Shown here in pieces: positions 24,420 to 33,273 of a stretch of 64,000 nt of DNA. Position 1 is the first letter of the stretch. The number at the start of each line of letters is the position of its first letter. The notes beneath the pieces were generated by a model. The model did not search any database. It saw only the letters and a program-made list of their open reading frames with translations, and was not told where the DNA came from. Made by a program: the position numbers and the translations under genes. Origin of the DNA: Rhodoligotrophos appendicifer (GTDB lineage: Bacteria; Pseudomonadota; Alphaproteobacteria; Rhizobiales; Im1); NCBI RefSeq assembly GCF_007474605.1, contig NZ_VHKL01000004.1, forward strand, positions 186,001 through 250,000, in the 5' to 3' direction.

Positions 24420-26621
24420 TTATGCGGGCGGCCTCCTTACACCTTCTGCGTCATACCCCAGCGCCTCGAATAACGGGTCCAGATGGCCCTCGTACCGGCG
24501 CCAGCGTTCCACCGAAGTGGAATAGATCGGCTTGCGCACCTGAGACACACTTGCCGTCTTCACAGGCCGATTCGATTCATGGAACGCCAGACATTGATCG
24601 TCCCATTCGAGACCCACGAAGTCGACGATGCGACGGGCGTGATTTTCGACATCGTCGACCACGTCTTCATATTTCACATCCATCATGGTGCCGGCCGGCA
24701 AGACCTTGCGCCAATGCTCCATGAGTTCTTCATATTTGCGGTAATAGCGGCCAAGCTCGCCTAGATTATAGGAATGGGGCATGTCGTCCTTGAAGAGCTT
24801 GGTGAATGTCGACAAGCACGTATCCACCGGGTCGCGCATCGTGTGGATGATCTTCGCGTTCGGAAACAGCGTGTGGGCAAGACCCGCAAAATAGTAATTG
24901 GTCAGGAGCTTGTCGGTCACCCGCTCGGCATCGCCAGCAATGCGCTTCAGCGTCCCCAGATAATGATCGGCCACCAGACCATATTGGGTGGATTTCATGC
25001 GCTTCCCCATCTCGGGGTAGCGAGGCAGGTTGGGGAACTTCTGGCGCAGCAAACCTAAACTCTGAGTCAGGGTTTTGATCTCGCCCGCGCCATGCACCTT
25101 GGGATGGCTCGCAAGGATCTGCTCGGTCAGAGTGCTGCCGGATCGCGGCATGCCGATGATGAATACCGGCATCGGGGATGCATCGCCCGCATAAGGGCGG
25201 TTGGCGAAGAATTCCTCGCTGAAAACTTCGCGGATCTGATCGAAGAACTTCATCACCTCGGCTTCTTTGTAGTCCAGCTTCTGGCGCCGAAGCCTCGTGC
25301 CGAGTTCATAATGATAAAAAGACTTCTCGGGATCGCCCACATCGTCATAGGCCTTGCCGAGAGAGAAGTGCAACGCCATGAAGCGCTCATCCTCGGGGTT
25401 CTTCACCTTGGCCATCAGCCCGGTCATCGCCACGAACATCGGATGGTCGGGCGTGAACTTCTCCAGATCCACCAGGTTCGAATAGGCTCCAATCGCCAGG
25501 GGCTGAAGCTCCAGAGCCTTCACGAAGGCCTCCTTGGCCTTCTCCATCTGACCCACAGATTTCAGAGCGATCCCCAGAAGGTTCAACGCCTCGACATTAT
25601 CGGGCCGGCTGGCGATCGAGGCTTCCAGAACCTTCACCGCTTCCTCATAGCGGTCTGCGTCATGGCAAACTTGGCCATAGACACAAAGGGCGTCGGAATT
25701 CTTCGGCTCCAGCTTCAGCGCGCGCTTCACCGCCGCTTCCGCCAAGGTCACATTCCCACGGCGCAGCTGAGCACGAGCAGTGCTCACCAATGCCGGTACA
25801 TGCCCCGGGCTCTTCTTGAGGATATCCCCAAGGGCGCGCAACGCCTCCTCACTACGGTCCAGCGCCACCAGAAGGGTCGCCAGATTGTTGTGGGCATCGA
25901 GATATTCGGGCCTCAAGGACACGGCCCTCCGATAGGAGAACTCCGCCTCCTCGAACTTCATCGTGTCTCGAAGAACTGTGCCCATGTTGTTGTAAGCTTC
26001 AGGGTAGTTTCCCTTCAACTCGATGGCACGCTCGTATTGTTCAATCGCCTGATCAGCCTTGCCACGGGCCCGTAACGCATTGCCCAGGTTGTTGTAGGCC
26101 TCGGCATAATCGGGTTTGGCCGCGATGGCCTTGCGGTAGCTTTCCTCGGCCTTGGCGAAATCACGCTTATCGAAATAAACGATCCCCAGATTGTTCCAGG
26201 CCTGATAAGCGCCGGCGTCGAGCGTGATCGCCCGCTGCAGAGTGATCTGGGCCGCATCCAGATAGCCCTTCTGCCGCTCCATCTCACCCAAGTTGGAGAA
26301 ATAATTCGCCGCGCTCCCATTGAGGGCGATCGCCTGCTTCAGCGCCTTTATGCCCTCCTCGGTCTTGCCCTGGCGGTGCAGGACCACACCCAGGACATTA
26401 TGCGCATCAGCCAGTTTCGGACGCGCCGTGACGATCTGTCGGATCAGATTCTCTGCCTCGGAAAGCTTGCCGGCCGAATACAGACTGACCGCGTTCTTCA
26501 GAGCCGCCTGAACCGATACCCACTGCTTGCCAGGCTCAGCCGCAGCGCGGGCAGGCTGTCTGGCCTTGCCATTCGCCGCCACGGTTCCGGTTGCCGCCGC
26601 TTCAGGGTTCCGTACGGTCAC
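24420..26621 (-). CDS. TPR-repeat sulfotransferase
   Basis: A protein of about 733 residues with two halves. Residues ~45-420 hold around ten tetratricopeptide repeats (for example AYNNLGNALRARGKADQAIEQYERAIEL). Residues ~450-700 form a sulfotransferase with PAPS loop FIIGMPRSGSTLTEQILASHP and 3'-phosphate motif IIHTMRDPVDTCLSTF. Such fusions resemble tyrosylprotein/heparan-type sulfotransferases whose repeats may hold a protein partner. There is no signal peptide, so it should act in the cytosol. A GTG at 26621 has GGAGAG at good spacing, while a GTG four codons upstream (26633) is less well placed. It is the first gene of a leftward set with ialB and the membrane protein. Confidence 0.88.
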   Translation of the reverse strand: MTVRNPEAAATGTVAANGKARQPARAAAEPGKQWVSVQAALKNAVSLYSAGKLSEAENLIRQIVTARPKLADAHNVLGVVLHRQGKTEEGIKALKQAIALNGSAANYFSNLGEMERQKGYLDAAQITLQRAITLDAGAYQAWNNLGIVYFDKRDFAKAEESYRKAIAAKPDYAEAYNNLGNALRARGKADQAIEQYERAIELKGNYPEAYNNMGTVLRDTMKFEEAEFSYRRAVSLRPEYLDAHNNLATLLVALDRSEEALRALGDILKKSPGHVPALVSTARAQLRRGNVTLAEAAVKRALKLEPKNSDALCVYGQVCHDADRYEEAVKVLEASIASRPDNVEALNLLGIALKSVGQMEKAKEAFVKALELQPLAIGAYSNLVDLEKFTPDHPMFVAMTGLMAKVKNPEDERFMALHFSLGKAYDDVGDPEKSFYHYELGTRLRRQKLDYKEAEVMKFFDQIREVFSEEFFANRPYAGDASPMPVFIIGMPRSGSTLTEQILASHPKVHGAGEIKTLTQSLGLLRQKFPNLPRYPEMGKRMKSTQYGLVADHYLGTLKRIAGDAERVTDKLLTNYYFAGLAHTLFPNAKIIHTMRDPVDTCLSTFTKLFKDDMPHSYNLGELGRYYRKYEELMEHWRKVLPAGTMMDVKYEDVVDDVENHARRIVDFVGLEWDDQCLAFHESNRPVKTASVSQVRKPIYSTSVERWRRYEGHLDPLFEALGYDAEGVRRPPA

Positions 26622-26992
26622 ACGTCTCTCCACGCCAAGGTCGTAAAGTCGAGGCAGCCGTCATATCGCATTCACCATTTGCTGACCAGATTTATGTTTT
26701 TCACTTGGATTGCACGTGCTTATGCGTCTCGGGGTCGAGTCGTCCGCACGATCATTGATCCGCGCTCGGACGTTCAAGTGTCGACATCGGTTACGCTGCG
26801 CCCCGCCGCGCAGGACGCGCCGGTCGGTCTCTTTCCTTCTCTATGAAGACCCATGGGGTCGTAGCGACGCTTTCCTGGCCATTGAAAACCTGCACCAATC
26901 GCAACGGCAGAGTGCGCAGAGGCTTGCTGATCGGGTAAGAAGCATGACAAGACGGAAGCATCATCGCTCCGGCCGTCAGGGGATCGCCCATC
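26622..26992. other. Divergent promoter region without genes
   Basis: This 370-bp gap separates the leftward TPR-sulfotransferase from the rightward adenylate cyclase. The left third is AT-richer and probably holds both promoters. No clear operator or RNA structure was found. Confidence 0.5.
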
Positions 26993-28690
26993 ATGCGCGT
27001 CGAAGCCAAGATCCGGCTCACCATCGTCCTGGTCATCACCGGCGTCATTCTGATCACCACCCTGCCGCTCCTGTTGCTCGCGCGGCAAGCAATCGTGAGT
27101 CAGGCTCTCGGCGATGCCGAACTCCTTGCAGCGGTGCTCGCACGCAGCGCGCATTTCGCCGAGGAGTTGCCCGATCACGTGGAACTGGAAATTGGCAAGA
27201 CGATGCTGGCGCAGGGGCTCACTCTGGCGCATTTCGTTGCCGTCGCCGAACAGGCCGGGATGGCTCCCGACGACATCAATCAGCGGCTCAAGAACATCAC
27301 CGATCATTCCAGGATCGACGAGATCTGGATCACCGATCCCCTGGGCTTGGCCTATCTGCATTCGGAACCGGATGTCACTTTCCAGTTCCACAAGGACGAC
27401 CCCAATCAGCCCCAGGCGTCTGCCTTCTGGCCGCTGATCGATGGCACGAAGACGAAAATCATGCAGGAGATCGAGAGGCGAAGCCTTGATGGCGAGATGT
27501 TCAAATATGCGGGAGTGGCCGGCATCGATAAGCCCCGCATCGTGCAGGTCGGCATCAATGCGCACACAATCTCCGCTCTGACGGAGGCCTTCAGCCTTAA
27601 GCGATATATCGGCGAACTGGTGGAGGGCGGCAAGCTGCATGCAGTGCAGGTGGTCAATCAAGACCTGTCGACGATTGCACTGTCCTCGATCGAGGGGATC
27701 GATCCTGAATCGGTTCTTGCGCAGACCAATCCCGATCTGGTCCGGAGGGTCGTTGCCACCCGAAAGATCTTCAGCCAGATCGACGGCCCCGTGATCAAGG
27801 TGATCGCACCGATTCTGCCGGTGCTTGCCAATGTCAACGCTGACGGCACTCATATCACGAAGCACCGGTCGGGCCCGCACACCACGGGCCGCGGCGCCGT
27901 GATCCTGGTGCAGTCGGCAGAAGAAGCCGAAGCCGTCACCTATCGTTACCTGGCGCTGACCGGTATCCTCATTCTCATTACCTTGGCGGGCGGCGGCTTG
28001 AGTTCACTTGCGCTGGCGCGCGGCGTGATCCGGCCGGTGCAGCGACTCACCCGATTCCTGGCACCGTCGGCGGCCGATGCGATCACGCAGGCCGATCATG
28101 CGCTGAGACCTGGAGAAGGCAGCGTCAAGGAGGCTGCGATCATGTTCATCGATCTGCGCGGCTTCACCACCTTCGCCCGATCTGCCGATCCAGCCGATAC
28201 GCTGAAGCTGCTCACGGACTATCAGGCACGAGTGGTGCGCCTCCTGCATCGACACAAAGGCAGCGTCGACAAGTTTCTGGGCGACGGGATCCTCGCCACA
28301 TTCGGCCTCAGTGCCGAAGACAAGATCTATGCCGCGGATGCCGTAAGGGCGAGTCTCGCCATCCTGCAATCCTTCGATGACTGGAACCAGGAACGGACGG
28401 CGGCCGGACAACAGCCTCTCTCCGTTGGCATCGGAGTTGCCATGGGCCCGGTGCTGCATGGCGCCGTCGGCAATGATGAAAGGCTTGAATACACGGTAAT
28501 CGGAGACGCGGTAAACCTCGCCGCCAAGCTCGAGAAAAACAACAAAGCGGTCAAGGCGCGGGTGTCGTTCACTGCCGAGCTGATGGCCTTGGCTCGCACC
28601 CAGGATCCCCACCTGCCGGCGGGAGAAATCATTTCCGAATGCCGTGTCGACGGTGTCAGCGATCCCACCGACCTCGTCGTCATCCGGTGA
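26993..28690 (+). CDS. Membrane-bound class III adenylate cyclase
   Basis: A 565-residue receptor-type cyclase. A first membrane helix (about 8-30) is followed by a ~290-residue extracytoplasmic sensor region, then a second helix (about 322-345) with a HAMP-like linker (RGVIRPVQRLTRF). The C-terminal cyclase domain has the two metal Asp (MFIDLRGFT, Asp387; FLGDG, Asp431), Lys in SVDKFLGDG, and Thr in EYTVIGDAVN. The Lys/Thr pair is typical of class IIIb adenylate cyclases. The usual transition-state Arg of the VNLAARLE motif is Lys here (VNLAAKLEK). It would make cAMP in response to an outside signal. ATG 26993 has AGGGGA upstream. Confidence 0.88.
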   Translation: MRVEAKIRLTIVLVITGVILITTLPLLLLARQAIVSQALGDAELLAAVLARSAHFAEELPDHVELEIGKTMLAQGLTLAHFVAVAEQAGMAPDDINQRLKNITDHSRIDEIWITDPLGLAYLHSEPDVTFQFHKDDPNQPQASAFWPLIDGTKTKIMQEIERRSLDGEMFKYAGVAGIDKPRIVQVGINAHTISALTEAFSLKRYIGELVEGGKLHAVQVVNQDLSTIALSSIEGIDPESVLAQTNPDLVRRVVATRKIFSQIDGPVIKVIAPILPVLANVNADGTHITKHRSGPHTTGRGAVILVQSAEEAEAVTYRYLALTGILILITLAGGGLSSLALARGVIRPVQRLTRFLAPSAADAITQADHALRPGEGSVKEAAIMFIDLRGFTTFARSADPADTLKLLTDYQARVVRLLHRHKGSVDKFLGDGILATFGLSAEDKIYAADAVRASLAILQSFDDWNQERTAAGQQPLSVGIGVAMGPVLHGAVGNDERLEYTVIGDAVNLAAKLEKNNKAVKARVSFTAELMALARTQDPHLPAGEIISECRVDGVSDPTDLVVIR

Positions 28691-28691
28691 G

Positions 28692-30239
28692 CTATTCCAT
28701 GGCTGCAGCCATCTCCTCGGGATCCCTTTCCCGCTTGGGCGGAGCCCGCAGCAATAGGAGACAGGGGATCGACAGCAGGACCACCCACATCATCAACCGG
28801 AAGTCGTCAAGATAGGCGATGGTCGCTGCCTGGCGGGTAATCTCCTGGTTCAATGCAACAATGCCGGCGGTCGTGCCCAAATTCCAGATCTCCGGCAGGA
28901 TCGGAGACTGCAAGACGGGGTTGAGCGGGCTCATGGTGCTGGCCAGAGATTCATGCACGACTTGAGTATTCTGGGCGAGCAAGGTGGTGACAATCGAGAT
29001 GCCGATGCTGGAGCCGATGTTCCGCATCAGGCTGTACATGGAAGCACCTTCGGTCCGAAATTTGGCGTCAAGGGTCGCAAATGTGATGGTCGAGAGGGGA
29101 ACAAAGACAAAGCCCAATCCCATTCCCTGCAGGATGCCAGTGCGGACGAGCGTCCAGTTATCGACGTCGGTGGTGAAGCCTGCCATCTCCCACAAAGTGA
29201 AGGCGAGCAGGCAAAATCCGGTCAGCAGAATGAGGCGCGTGTCCACCCTGCCGATCAACCTCCCGGTGATGATCATTGCCGTCATGGTCCCAAGCCCGCG
29301 CGGTGCCAGGACCAATCCCGTGGTGATCACCGGATAATCCATCAGACCCTGCAAAAAGGGTGGCAACAGCGCAAGGGTAGCGAGCAGGATGATGCCGACG
29401 ATGAAGATGAAGAAGAGCCCGATGAGGAGATTCCTGTCCCTGAACAATTGCGGTTCCAGGAACGGATGACGCGCCGTGAACATGTGCACGAGGAACATGT
29501 AAAGGCAGAGCGCCGACAACACGGTCTCGATGATGATCTCCGTCGAGGAGAACCATTCCTGTGACTGGCCGCGATCGAGCATCATCTGCAGGGAGCCGAT
29601 GGCCAGGCTGAGCATGGCGAAGCCGAAGAAGTCGAACGGCCGCGCCGTGTTCTTCGAGGTCTCGTGCACAAAGGTCAGGATACCGGTCAGCGCCAAAATG
29701 CCAAACGGCAGGTTGATGTAAAAAACCCAGCGCCAGTTGTAATATTCCGTGAGCCAGCCCCCGAGCGTGGGCCCAAGGATGGGGCCGACCATCACACCCA
29801 CTCCCCATATCGCCATGGCCTGGCCGTGCTGCTCCTTGGGGTAGGTGTCCAGGAGCACCGATTGCGACAATGGCACGAGGCCAGCGCCAAAAGCGCCCTG
29901 CAGGAGGCGAAACAGCACGATCTCCGGCAAGGACGTGGCCGCGCCGCAGAGCATGGAGGCAATTGTGAAGCCAGTCACGCAGATGGCGAAGACGCGTTTA
30001 CGGCCGAAACGCTGCGCCAGATAACCGGTGGGCGGCGTCATGATCGCAGCCGCCACAATGTAGGAGGTCAGAACCCATGAGATCTGATCCTGAGTGGCCG
30101 CCATCGATCCTTGCATATGGGGCAGCGCCACGTTGGCGATGGTCGTGTCCAGCGCCTGCATGACCGTCGCAAGCATTATCGACCCCGTGATCCAGAGCCG
30201 ACTGGCCTCAGCGGGTCTATTGCTGGCGACAGCGGTCAC
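28692..30239 (-). CDS. DHA2-family multidrug efflux permease (EmrB-like)
   Basis: A 515-residue major facilitator protein with fourteen membrane segments, the number expected for drug:H+ antiporter family 2. Family landmarks are MQALDTTIANVALPHMQGSM in helix 1, GYLAQRFGRKRVF (motif A) and GWLTEYYNWRWVFYINLPFG (motif C region). It exports hydrophobic compounds in exchange for protons and works with the EmrA-like adaptor upstream. Its GTG start overlaps the adaptor stop (GTGA), so the two are coupled. The 3' end meets the cyclase gene tail to tail with one base between them. Confidence 0.92.
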   Translation of the reverse strand: MTAVASNRPAEASRLWITGSIMLATVMQALDTTIANVALPHMQGSMAATQDQISWVLTSYIVAAAIMTPPTGYLAQRFGRKRVFAICVTGFTIASMLCGAATSLPEIVLFRLLQGAFGAGLVPLSQSVLLDTYPKEQHGQAMAIWGVGVMVGPILGPTLGGWLTEYYNWRWVFYINLPFGILALTGILTFVHETSKNTARPFDFFGFAMLSLAIGSLQMMLDRGQSQEWFSSTEIIIETVLSALCLYMFLVHMFTARHPFLEPQLFRDRNLLIGLFFIFIVGIILLATLALLPPFLQGLMDYPVITTGLVLAPRGLGTMTAMIITGRLIGRVDTRLILLTGFCLLAFTLWEMAGFTTDVDNWTLVRTGILQGMGLGFVFVPLSTITFATLDAKFRTEGASMYSLMRNIGSSIGISIVTTLLAQNTQVVHESLASTMSPLNPVLQSPILPEIWNLGTTAGIVALNQEITRQAATIAYLDDFRLMMWVVLLSIPCLLLLRAPPKRERDPEEMAAAME

Positions 30240-31462
30240 TTTGAGGGCTCCGCATGCGCCGTCGTCGATGTGGGGTCGCCGAACCAGGCGAGGACCGGCT
30301 TCATCAGATCAGACAAGGAGCGGCTGACCTTTGTATCAATCTCGACACTGGCGCTCATTCCAGCGCGCAGCTGCGGATCGTTCGCAGCCGCCTCGACTTT
30401 GATCCGCACAGGGATCCGCTGCACCACCTTGACCCAGTTCCCGGTGGCGTTCTGTGGTGGAATGACCGAGAACTCCGCCCCGCTGGCTTGGGCGATGCTC
30501 AGCACAGTACCCGTCCAGGCCGTGTCGGGGTATGTGTCGACGTCGATCTCCACCTTCTGTCCCGGCCTCACATTGGTGAGATCGGTCTCCTTGAAGTTTG
30601 CCTCGATCCACAGCTCCTCATCAGCCACGATGCTCGTGACGGCCTCACCAGCAGAGGCAAAGTCGCCGATTTCAGGCTTCTGGCCGATAATGCCGTTGAA
30701 GGGCGCGACGACATCGGTGCGCTTGAGATCGAGGGCCGCCGCATCGCGCTCCGCCACCGCCAACAAATAGCGAGGCTGCTTCTCTACCGGCAAATTCACG
30801 TCCCCACCGAGCTGGGCCTCGACTTGGTCGAGGTCCTTCTTGATCGCCAAGACATTGTCCTGGGCGACGCGCAGGTTGCGCTCGGATTGTTCGAGCGTGG
30901 CTTGTGAGACCACACGCGACTTCGTCAGCTCGCTCTGGCGGTCATAATCATGCTGGGCAAAGATCACCTCTTCCTGCGCAGCCTTCAGCTGCTGCTGCTT
31001 CTGACCGTAGCTCGCCTTCAATGCCTCAATTTCGGTTCGGGTGATCCGCAGCTGTGCCTCCGCCTTGTTCAAGGCGATGCGATAGGGAAGATCATCGACG
31101 TGAAACAATACCTTCCCCGTCGTCACGTCTTCGTTCTCGTGAACATAAACCGCGGCGACCCGGCCTGACACTTCCGGGGCGATCATCACCTTGTCCGCTT
31201 TCAGATAGGCGTTATCGGTGCTGACATACCGACCGCCGGTGAGAAAGAAATACAGCCCACCGATCACCACTACCAACGGCCCTAGGATCAACAAAAAAGC
31301 GCGCAGCCGGCGCTTGGGAGGGGCGACCTCCTCTTTCGCGGGAACAGCAGGCGACGACGGTGTCGGTTCTGCTTCCTCCTTAGCAGCTTCTGCACCTCGC
31401 CCTTCGACCGGAGCCAAGCCGCCGGGAGGGCCCTGATCAGTGTCAATACGTTCCTTGAGCAT
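30236..31462 (-). CDS. EmrA/HlyD-family membrane fusion protein
   Basis: A 408-residue periplasmic adaptor. A Pro/Glu-rich cytoplasmic N-terminus (1-53) precedes one membrane helix (about 54-74). The biotinyl-lipoyl-like half-motif VSGRVAAVYVHENEDVTTGKVLF follows, then a long coiled-coil hairpin (about 130-225), the second lipoyl half (VVAPFNGIIGQ) and a beta-barrel domain. It links the EmrB-like permease to an outer-membrane channel, which is not encoded nearby. The start is ATG 31462. A short palindrome lies in its promoter region. Confidence 0.92.
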   Translation of the reverse strand: MLKERIDTDQGPPGGLAPVEGRGAEAAKEEAEPTPSSPAVPAKEEVAPPKRRLRAFLLILGPLVVVIGGLYFFLTGGRYVSTDNAYLKADKVMIAPEVSGRVAAVYVHENEDVTTGKVLFHVDDLPYRIALNKAEAQLRITRTEIEALKASYGQKQQQLKAAQEEVIFAQHDYDRQSELTKSRVVSQATLEQSERNLRVAQDNVLAIKKDLDQVEAQLGGDVNLPVEKQPRYLLAVAERDAAALDLKRTDVVAPFNGIIGQKPEIGDFASAGEAVTSIVADEELWIEANFKETDLTNVRPGQKVEIDVDTYPDTAWTGTVLSIAQASGAEFSVIPPQNATGNWVKVVQRIPVRIKVEAAANDPQLRAGMSASVEIDTKVSRSLSDLMKPVLAWFGDPTSTTAHAEPSK

Positions 31463-31493
31463 GAAAGAACTCGCCTTCCGGAGGTCGAACCCT

Positions 31494-31504
31494 CCTTAAT
31501 AAGG
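31494..31504 (-). promoter_or_regulatory. Small palindrome in the efflux-operon promoter
   Basis: CCTTA-A-TAAGG lies 32-42 bp upstream of the adaptor ATG, just downstream of a TTATAT element on the minus strand that could be the -10. A repressor binding near the start point would be usual for emrAB-type operons, but no repressor gene is adjacent. Confidence 0.3.
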
Positions 31505-31627
31505 CAACCATATAAAGTGCGTCTCATCGAGTTTCAACGCGGCAGCCTCGGGCCATTCCCAATTTCGATGAACCTGAACCCAGGTCCGGACACGGGCTCA
31601 AGGATGGATACTGTGCCAAAGGCTAGG

Positions 31628-31657
31628 TTGACATGGCTTTTGCGACCAACGCAGTAT
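31628..31657 (+). promoter_or_regulatory. Candidate promoter of the liv operon
   Basis: A perfect TTGACA (31628-31633) is followed at 18 nt by CAGTAT. The -10 match is poor, so this rests mainly on the -35 and on its place about 65 nt before the livG start. Confidence 0.3.
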
Positions 31658-31721
31658 TGGTTCAAAGGGAGCAAGATTCATAAGAACACCGAACCCTCCA
31701 ATCCAAGGGTCAGCGGGCTTA

Positions 31722-32474
31722 ATGTCAGACATCATTCTGAGTACACGTGGACTCACAAAGGAGTTCGCTGGTTTCGTCGCCGTCAATGAGGTGGACCTGA
31801 ACGTCCGCCGCGGCAGCATTCATGCGTTGATCGGGCCGAACGGTGCAGGCAAGACTACTTGCTTCAACCTGCTGACCAAGTTCATCAAGCCTTCCAGCGG
31901 CACGATTACATATAATGGTCGAGATATCACTGGACTTGCGCCAGCGGAAATCCCGCATCTGGGAATGGTTAGGTCGTTCCAGATCTCAGCCGTGTTCCCT
32001 CACCTCACGGTAGTGGAGAATGTGCGCGTCGCACTTCAGCGCAAGCGCGGTTCATCGTTCGATTTCTGGCGTTCGCAAAAAATTCTGGCCTCGCTCGACG
32101 CGGATGCCTTGGAGTTGGTTCGCGCCGTCGGTCTCGAATCCTGGGCTGGAGCAACGGCTGCAGAGCTCTCCTATGGCCGTAAGCGGGCGCTCGAAATCGC
32201 TACGACGCTCGCGCTTGACCCCGAGATGATGCTGTTGGACGAGCCGATGGCCGGCATGAGCCAGGAAGATATCGAACGCATCTCCGCCCTCATCAAGAGG
32301 GTGTCGACCAATCGGACGATCTTGATGGTCGAGCACAATCTTTCAGTGGTCTCCACCCTGTCGGATGCGATCACCGTCCTGGCGAGGGGTAAAATCATCG
32401 CCCAGGGAGACTATGCCACGGTGTCTAAGAACCCGGATGTGATCGAAGCCTATATCGGAGCGGGACATGCTTGA
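31722..32474 (+). CDS. livG: Branched-chain amino acid-type ABC transporter ATPase LivG
   Basis: A 250-residue ATPase with Walker A GPNGAGKTT (38-46), Q-loop region, signature LSYGRKRALEIA and Walker B MMLLDEP. It belongs to the LivG branch (GMVRSFQISAVFPHLTVVENV). With LivF it powers uptake of branched-chain or other amino acids and amides through LivH/LivM. It is the first gene of a complete five-gene operon. It overlaps livF by 8 nt. Confidence 0.93.
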   Translation: MSDIILSTRGLTKEFAGFVAVNEVDLNVRRGSIHALIGPNGAGKTTCFNLLTKFIKPSSGTITYNGRDITGLAPAEIPHLGMVRSFQISAVFPHLTVVENVRVALQRKRGSSFDFWRSQKILASLDADALELVRAVGLESWAGATAAELSYGRKRALEIATTLALDPEMMLLDEPMAGMSQEDIERISALIKRVSTNRTILMVEHNLSVVSTLSDAITVLARGKIIAQGDYATVSKNPDVIEAYIGAGHA

Positions 32475-33204
32475 AGTTGCTGAACGGCCCGGGGAGGCCA
32501 AGACGGACTTGCTGCTGACGGTTCGTCAGCTGGAGGCATGGTATGATGAATCACACGTGCTTCACGGGGTCGATTTCGACGTGAGTGCGGGAGAAGTCGT
32601 AACCCTGCTCGGCCGCAACGGGGCTGGTAAAACAACGACCCTCAAGTCGATTATGGGAATCGTGAAAAAGCGGCGCGGATCGGTCAAATTCGACGACAAG
32701 GAACTGATCAACCAGCCGTCGAGGGTCATCGCGCGGTCCGGCATCGGTTTCTGCCCTGAAGAACGCGGGATCTTTGCCAGTCTGAGTGTCGAAGAGAATT
32801 TGATGCTGCCCCCGATCATCAGCGACGGTGGGCTTTCACGAGACGAAATCTTCCAGCTCTTTCCCAATCTGAAGGAGCGCCTGAACAGCCAGGGGACCAA
32901 GCTCTCCGGAGGCGAGCAGCAGATGCTCGCCATCGGCCGCATCCTCCGGACCGGCGCGAAGCTCCTTTTGCTGGACGAACCGACGGAAGGCCTCGCGCCC
33001 GTCATCGTCCAGCAGATCGGGGTGACCATCAACAAGCTGAAGCAAAGGGGCTTCACGATCGTCTTGGTGGAACAGAACTTTCATTTCGCCTCCACCGTGG
33101 CCGACAGACATTATGTCGTTGAACAGGGCCGTGTGGTCGACATGATTCTGAACAGTGACATCAAGAAGAGTGAAGAGAAACTCCATCGATATCTGGGCGT
33201 CTGA
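32467..33204 (+). CDS. livF: Branched-chain amino acid-type ABC transporter ATPase LivF
   Basis: A 245-residue ATPase with Walker A GRNGAGKTTTLKSI, signature KLSGGEQQMLAIGR and Walker B LLLLDEPTEGLAP, characteristic of LivF. It starts at ATG 32467 inside livG, with a GGAGCGGGAC site. It is the second ATPase of the importer. A 69-nt gap with GGAGG-like sequences separates it from the binding-protein gene. Confidence 0.93.
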   Translation: MLEVAERPGEAKTDLLLTVRQLEAWYDESHVLHGVDFDVSAGEVVTLLGRNGAGKTTTLKSIMGIVKKRRGSVKFDDKELINQPSRVIARSGIGFCPEERGIFASLSVEENLMLPPIISDGGLSRDEIFQLFPNLKERLNSQGTKLSGGEQQMLAIGRILRTGAKLLLLDEPTEGLAPVIVQQIGVTINKLKQRGFTIVLVEQNFHFASTVADRHYVVEQGRVVDMILNSDIKKSEEKLHRYLGV

Positions 33205-33273
33205 TATTGGTGCAATAGTCGACGTCGAAGCAAGACCGGAGATAACAAGATCCGCCGGAGGTTGTAGGGAAGG

